DNA from: Rapidithrix thailandica
GTDB taxonomy: Bacteria > Bacteroidota > Bacteroidia > Cytophagales > Flammeovirgaceae
Assembly: GCF_039710355.1 (NCBI RefSeq)
Contig: NZ_JBDKWZ010000023.1
Location: 1 to 64,000 of the forward strand
DNA: 64,000 bases
Reading direction: 5' to 3'
Positions within the stretch are counted from its first letter, which is position 1. Every line of letters begins with the position of its first letter. The notes below the pieces were generated by a model, which made no database searches, was not told where the DNA came from, and saw only the letters and a program-made list of their open reading frames with translations. A program made the position numbers and the translations under genes. Positions 62,228-64,000 of the stretch are shown piece by piece.

Positions 62228-62743
62228 ATGAATAGAAAAAGAAAACAATTATCCTTGTTGATAGAAGGTAATCAATCCCAAGGGATCGAAGAAGTCCGCA
62301 GAAAACATAACCCCTTACAATATGGCTTAATACAAAGCCATGTAACGCTATGTAGAGAGGATGAAATCGATAAATTAGACATGGTGCTCGGCAACCTGTC
62401 CAAACTCAAACAAGAACCCTTCGAAATCAAGTTGGAGACAGTAAAAAGGTTTTCTGAAGGTAAGGGGGTATTGATCCCGGTAAATGATCAAGACGGCAAA
62501 TTGCAAAATCTTAGAAAATTCATTTTAAAAGGTATCATCAGCTTTCCAAGAGAGCTGCAAGCCCATATTACACTAATGCATCCCAGAAACTCCGCCTGTA
62601 CCGGCCAACTGTTTGAGGAGATAAAAAAGGTTGAATTTCCCGCTACAATCAAGTTTTCTAAGATTAGTTTGATTGAACAGGAAACAGGAAAGAAGTGGAA
62701 TGTGTGGAATGTTTTGAAAGAATTTAAATTGAAACCCGAATAG
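62228..62743 (+). CDS. 2H phosphoesterase / 2'-5' RNA ligase family protein
   Basis: A 171-residue protein with the two HxT motifs of the 2H phosphoesterase superfamily: His38-x-Thr40 (SHVTLC) and His113-x-Thr115 (AHITLMHPR). Bacterial members act on 2',5' linkages or cyclic phosphodiester ends of RNA or nucleotides. The hydrophobic segment GVLIPVNDQDGKLQNL between them fits the family. The N-terminus is basic. It has its own leader with a hairpin and is followed in the same direction by an NTF2-like gene 49 bases later. Confidence 0.87.
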   Translation: MNRKRKQLSLLIEGNQSQGIEEVRRKHNPLQYGLIQSHVTLCREDEIDKLDMVLGNLSKLKQEPFEIKLETVKRFSEGKGVLIPVNDQDGKLQNLRKFILKGIISFPRELQAHITLMHPRNSACTGQLFEEIKKVEFPATIKFSKISLIEQETGKKWNVWNVLKEFKLKPE

Positions 62744-62792
62744 AAAAATAAAAAATCCATACCGGAAATACCAACCCGTAAACGCTAAGAAT

Positions 62793-63158
62793 ATGAACAA
62801 AGTTGCATCAATAGTAGCTGTAGAAAAAGCCTTGTTAAGTGCAATGAAAAACAGCGACACCCAAACATTAGACGAATTATTACATGATGACCTGCTTTTT
62901 AACCTTCCAAATGGCGACACCATCACCAAAGCCATGGATTTGGAAACGTACAGGTCGGGTAATATGATTTTTGACGAAATTTTATCAAGCGAACAACAAA
63001 TCCGCCTCATCGAAAACAATGCCGTTGTTTCTGTAACCATTGAAATGAAAGGGACATTTTTTGACCAAAATATTGACGCAAAATTCCATATCATCAGGGT
63101 CTGGCAATTAGGCAATGATACATGGAAAGTAATAGCCGGAAGCAGTATGAAATTATAA
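62793..63158 (+). CDS. NTF2-like / DUF4440 protein
   Basis: A 121-residue protein of the NTF2-like (DUF4440-type) fold: an N-terminal helix VEKALLSAMKNSDTQTLDELLHDDLLF, a middle strand series IRLIENNAVVSVTIEMKGTF and a closing RVWQLGNDTWKVIAGSSMKL. Members are small binding proteins or isomerase-like enzymes without a common function. It starts 49 bases after the 2H phosphoesterase and probably shares its transcript. Confidence 0.85.
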   Translation: MNKVASIVAVEKALLSAMKNSDTQTLDELLHDDLLFNLPNGDTITKAMDLETYRSGNMIFDEILSSEQQIRLIENNAVVSVTIEMKGTFFDQNIDAKFHIIRVWQLGNDTWKVIAGSSMKL

Positions 63159-63272
63159 AAATATTCACCTCGGCCAATCAAGCGAATTCATTTGCTTGGA
63201 TACTGTTAAAATCTTGAACATCTAACTATTCGGCACTTAAGAGCGATTCTTACAGGGGTGAATCCTTCATAT

Positions 63273-64000
63273 ATGAAAAAAATATATTTTAAAGGCCTGA
63301 ACGGGATCAGGTTCTTTGCTGCACTCTTGGTCATCATGCACCATTTGGAATTTATTAAACACTGTTTAGGATATTCTACTATATGGTCCATGGAGTATAG
63401 TTCTTACCTGGGGGCATTTGGCGTTACAGTTTTTTTCGTTCTCAGTGGGTTTCTGATTACTTACCTTTTGCTCTGCGAAAAGGAGGTAAAATCGATCCAT
63501 ATTAAACATTTCTATGTCAGAAGAATGTTGCGAATTTGGCCCCTCTACTTTCTGATCATCTTTATTGCATTCTTTATTCTACCCCATTTTGATTTTTTTC
63601 ATATAGAAAATTACTCAACCGACATGACTACGTACAAAACAAGGTTGATACTCTTTTCTTTTTTACTGGCAAATGTTTCATTTGTTTACTTACCCAATGT
63701 GGCCTTTGCCAATGTACTGTGGTCGGTAGCGGTAGAGGAACAATTTTACTTGTTTTGGCCCTATGTCATTAAGATCAAAAAGTACCTGTTCCGCTTCATG
63801 ATTTTTTTACTTGTTTTCTTTTTTATCCTAAAGTTAGGAGGCAAGTTCTTTTTCCCGCAAGACCCTATCAATCAACTTATTTACAGAACAAGATTCTCTT
63901 CCATGATTATCGGAGGGATTGGGGCTTACGGCTTATACAAGCGGGCTGCATTTTTACAATACCTCTATAAAAAGCCACTTCAATTAATTGCGGTTTCAGT
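63273..64000 (+). CDS. Acyltransferase 3 family membrane protein (3' part outside window)
   Basis: This open frame runs from an ATG at 63273 to the right edge without a stop: 242 residues of an acyltransferase-3/OafA-type multi-pass membrane protein. The start KGLNGIRFFAALLVIMHHLE, with its His-containing motif, and the GAFGVTVFFVLSGFLITYLL and VRRMLRIWPLYFL segments are diagnostic. The active-site-proximal FANVLWSVAVEEQFYLFWP is present. It would O-acylate a polysaccharide or lipid; the acceptor is unknown. The gene begins 114 bases after the NTF2-like gene. It is cut by the end of the window. Confidence 0.88.
   Translation, partial: MKKIYFKGLNGIRFFAALLVIMHHLEFIKHCLGYSTIWSMEYSSYLGAFGVTVFFVLSGFLITYLLLCEKEVKSIHIKHFYVRRMLRIWPLYFLIIFIAFFILPHFDFFHIENYSTDMTTYKTRLILFSFLLANVSFVYLPNVAFANVLWSVAVEEQFYLFWPYVIKIKKYLFRFMIFLLVFFFILKLGGKFFFPQDPINQLIYRTRFSSMIIGGIGAYGLYKRAAFLQYLYKKPLQLIAVS

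Overview
The window looks like chromosomal DNA of a free-living, probably marine, member of the Bacteroidota. A Cyclobacteriaceae-like or flavobacterial relative fits, but I cannot place it further. The grounds are a SusC-type TonB receptor with an STN domain beside a FecR anti-sigma factor and an ECF sigma factor, GH16 and GH29 lipoproteins, many lipoprotein signal peptides, and promoters of the Bacteroidota form (TTTG, about 19 bases, TAnnTTTG). I saw no tRNA, rRNA, CRISPR array or phage module.

Layout. Bases 1-5.5 kb (minus strand) hold sigma, FecR, a GH16 glucanase and a SusC-like receptor. The receptor is cut off by the end of an IS630-like element at the left edge. Bases 6-14 kb hold an ankyrin lipoprotein-like secreted protein, a class III cyclase/TPR protein, small enzymes and a GH29 alpha-L-fucosidase. 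Bases 14.3-21.0 kb hold a compact four-gene operon: a ferritin-like VioB-type protein, a LodA/GoxA-like quinoprotein oxidase (CTQ type), a radical SAM/SPASM maturase and a LodB-like flavoprotein. This is the best candidate for an undescribed system, because the flavoprotein maturase usual for this oxidase family is joined by a radical SAM enzyme and a ferritin-like oxygenase.

Bases 23.1-42.1 kb hold a siderophore locus. A leftward arm carries a VioC/AsnO-like dioxygenase, a TonB receptor and a DUF4374 lipoprotein. A rightward arm carries a PLP decarboxylase, an NIS synthetase fused to an acyltransferase, an N-hydroxylase, a second NIS synthetase, a MATE exporter, an acyl carrier protein, an adenylating ligase and a multi-pass acyltransferase. 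Together they predict a citrate- or dicarboxylate-hydroxamate siderophore made from a diamine, with possible hydroxylation and acyl tailoring. Tandem AT-rich promoters that look iron-controlled lie between the arms.

Bases 43-64 kb are a mosaic of short transcription units: DUF5694, ClbS/DfsB, Crp with an epimerase, an alpha/beta hydrolase, a RibD-C reductase, OsmC with DUF1272, DUF2310, a TrxR-like flavoprotein, LysR with a methyltransferase, AraC, a TehB-like methyltransferase, an aminoglycoside-phosphotransferase-like kinase, a YARHG protein, a DUF6630-like protein, a 2H phosphoesterase, an NTF2-like protein and a truncated acyltransferase at the right edge.

Two dispersed MITE-like repeat families cross these regions: family 1 (five copies, AGAGCATGTTTAAA ends) and family 2 (three copies, TGAAGTG ends). 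Several copies sit against stop or start codons, and some adjoin gene remnants. This points to repeated small-element activity in the accessory parts. Starts were corrected for several genes where the longest frame began inside a promoter, a hairpin or a TTG codon.
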